Below are positions 62,645 through 64,000 of a stretch of DNA of 64,000 nucleotides, piece after piece. The stretch is from contig NZ_BNJJ01000019.1 in the NCBI RefSeq assembly GCF_016587435.1, forward strand, positions 114,222 to 178,221, given 5' to 3'. Made by a program: the position numbers and the translations under genes. The stretch comes from Dictyobacter formicarum (GTDB lineage: Bacteria > Chloroflexota > Ktedonobacteria > Ktedonobacterales > Ktedonobacteraceae). The stretch's first letter is position 1. Every line of letters starts with the position of its first letter. The notes below the pieces were generated by a model that did not search any database, had not been told where the DNA came from, and saw only the letters and a program-made list of their open reading frames with translations.

Positions 62645-63739
62645 TTAATTCTTGTTTTTCTTAACTTTGCGCTGGTACATGAGACGGAGAGATTTTTCGT
62701 GGATGCGGCGGGCGGGCGCGTAATCAGGTCCCAGTCGCCTGGCACGTTCGGCAATGGCTACAGCCTCGCGGTAGCGTTCCAGGCGATAGAGCGTATCAGC
62801 TTTCAGCATCAAGAAGCGCACATTTGACGTATCCAAAGCGATAAGATGATCCAATGCCTCATTGGCCTCGCTGAACTGACCCAAACCGCGTAGACTGCGT
62901 GCATAATTTTCCCAGGCCAGCAGGTTATCTGGCAGGAGCAGCACCAGTTGATGCGATAAGGCTTTTAGCTCTTCATACATCTCCAGGGTTCGAAAGGCCT
63001 GGATACCCAGGGTCAGGGTCTTGATGTCCTGAGGACTCAGGGCCAGAGCATTGCGCACCAGGGGAATAACTTCACGCATGCGACCAATGCGGCACAGGAT
63101 CTCACCTTTCATCTGTAGCGCAAAGAGTTGCTGGGCGTCAATTGCCAGGCTTTTATCAAAAGCATCCAGGGACTCGGCCACCCGATTGAAGTTGAGCAGG
63201 GCGACTCCATAGTTGGCCCAGGCTCGTGGATCTGTGGGGGCCTGCTCGATAGCTCGTTGTGCGCTGCGCAAGGCCTCTGGAAATTTGCCCTGTAAGAGCT
63301 GTAGCCCACTGCGGTTGACCCAGGCCAGCCCCAGATTAGTGTTCAGTAGCAAGGCCTGATCATTGGCGACCGTAGCCTCTGAGATTCTTTCCAGCTTCTG
63401 GAGAGCACGGGCTTTATAAGCCAGGCCTGAGGCGGAATTAGGTTCTATTTCAAGTATAGCTTGTGCTGTCTCATACAGGTGCTCAAAACGATTCAAGCCA
63501 TCGGTGACCGCCGCCATTCCCAGCAACGCATCGCTATCTTGTGGTTCATCCAGCAAAATCTTCAAAAAGGTTTCCGCTGCCTTTGGCCAATCTCTAGCGG
63601 CTAGATAGGTATGGGCCAATCCTCGTAGTTGTTCAGCTCCCATAGACCCTTGCTGTTCTCTATGTATGATTGAGGCTGTATTTTGTGCAGAAAGGGAAGC
63701 TGTGCCCTGCTCCCTCTCCTGTAACGTGTGCTCATCCAA
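62645..63739 (-). CDS. Tetratricopeptide-repeat protein
   Basis: 364 aa. About eight or nine TPR units of roughly 34 residues (for example RDWPKAAETFLKILLDEPQDSD, AWANYGVALLNFNRVAESLDAF). No signal peptide or membrane helix. The C-terminus is strongly basic (YQRKVKKNKN). TTG 63739 is taken as start with GGAG about 10 bases upstream; a GTG/ATG further downstream is possible. TPR proteins scaffold protein complexes, so the role depends on unknown partners. Confidence 0.8.
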   Translation of the reverse strand: MDEHTLQEREQGTASLSAQNTASIIHREQQGSMGAEQLRGLAHTYLAARDWPKAAETFLKILLDEPQDSDALLGMAAVTDGLNRFEHLYETAQAILEIEPNSASGLAYKARALQKLERISEATVANDQALLLNTNLGLAWVNRSGLQLLQGKFPEALRSAQRAIEQAPTDPRAWANYGVALLNFNRVAESLDAFDKSLAIDAQQLFALQMKGEILCRIGRMREVIPLVRNALALSPQDIKTLTLGIQAFRTLEMYEELKALSHQLVLLLPDNLLAWENYARSLRGLGQFSEANEALDHLIALDTSNVRFLMLKADTLYRLERYREAVAIAERARRLGPDYAPARRIHEKSLRLMYQRKVKKNKN

Positions 63740-64000
63740 TGTTTGGGCGCTCCATCTTTTGCTCGATTCGTGTTCCCATTATCTCATTATCGCCCCCGAT
63801 GAGCAACCCCTTTGATCTGAATAGGCTGAGTCGATATCATAGAAGACGTACATATTCTTCTCAAAAGGTGTAGTTAAGGTTGCTCATCGTACAGACACGA
63901 ATTTCCATACAAAATTTTTACAAATCTCTGAAAGATTTTTTATGGTCATACTATACAGTATAGACAAGAAAGTTTTCTTGCTATACCTCTGTGAAGGTAG
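63740..64000. other. Intergenic region at the right edge
   Basis: About 260 bases, AT-rich. TACTATACAGTATAG near 63950 is a near-perfect palindrome. No gene start is visible before the window ends. Confidence 0.4.

Noticed and set aside
62338..62664. Several 60-75 codon frames through the composite repeat at 62.4-62.6 kb
   Set aside because: They overlap perfect inverted repeats and lack start signals.
1..64000. tRNA and rRNA genes
   Set aside because: Looked for TpsiC-arm-like GGTTCGA motifs and rRNA landmarks; only repeat-associated matches without a cloverleaf were found.

Overview
The window comes from a mid-GC bacterial chromosome. The most likely source is a Ktedonobacteria-like member of Chloroflexota. 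That placement is an inference from the gene mix: two DUF4012 envelope proteins, an IDI-2 isomerase, a TGS-less ThrS behind a T-box leader, rpmE next to a processive glycolipid glycosyltransferase and DUF1385, and many dispersed palindromic repeats. No rRNA, tRNA, CRISPR array, transposase or prophage was recognised.

Layout. 1-1.4 kb: a cut-off degenerate GGDEF-like protein and an unknown helical protein, both on the minus strand. 2-9.6 kb: secA with a roughly 190-residue insertion before its Walker A motif, malate synthase, and thrS with a T-box leader. 9.4-14.8 kb: a decayed tandem duplication of [thrS promoter/leader - secreted polyQ/Asn-His-rich protein - nitrilase]. It has left three paralogous low-complexity genes, a truncated nitrilase copy, a truncated orphan T-box leader and one intact double-domain nitrilase. 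15-18.8 kb: a large membrane sensor histidine kinase, a 54-residue zinc-ribbon-like protein and a candidate 6S-like RNA followed by a very strong terminator. 18.9-22.5 kb: a CHAT-ClpN-Clp ATPase split by a one-base frame change inside a conserved Clp sequence. 22.8-29.2 kb: two DUF4012 proteins flanking a DUF4097 beta-helix protein.

29.6-39 kb: PPK2, a catalytically dead-looking Y-family polymerase, a YcaQ-type DNA glycosylase, a ClbS/DinB-fold protein, an isochorismatase-like hydrolase with a divergent WYL regulator, a TIGR00300 protein, and an operon of an HD hydrolase with two membrane-anchored halves of a Cas4-like protein. 39-45 kb: a dipeptide-epimerase-family enzyme, a frameshifted pentapeptide-repeat gene, amtB and a DUF1611 protein. 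The epimerase and DUF1611 protein may form a D-glutamate/N-acyl amino acid module. 45-53 kb: a co-directional run of GT2, DUF2064/MobA-like, radical SAM/SPASM and GT87 genes with a sulfite-oxidase-fold molybdoenzyme, a small membrane protein and mobA. 53-64 kb: fni, purB, rpmE, an MGDG-synthase-like glycosyltransferase, DUF1385, a dual-specificity phosphatase, a Cof-type HAD phosphatase, a probably leaderless HD phosphohydrolase, and a TPR protein.

A dispersed palindromic repeat (core close to AGGTGCGGGGCTTGCCCCGC) occurs at at least six loci, several directly at gene ends. One locus is a tandem array lying in frame inside the DUF1385 coding sequence.
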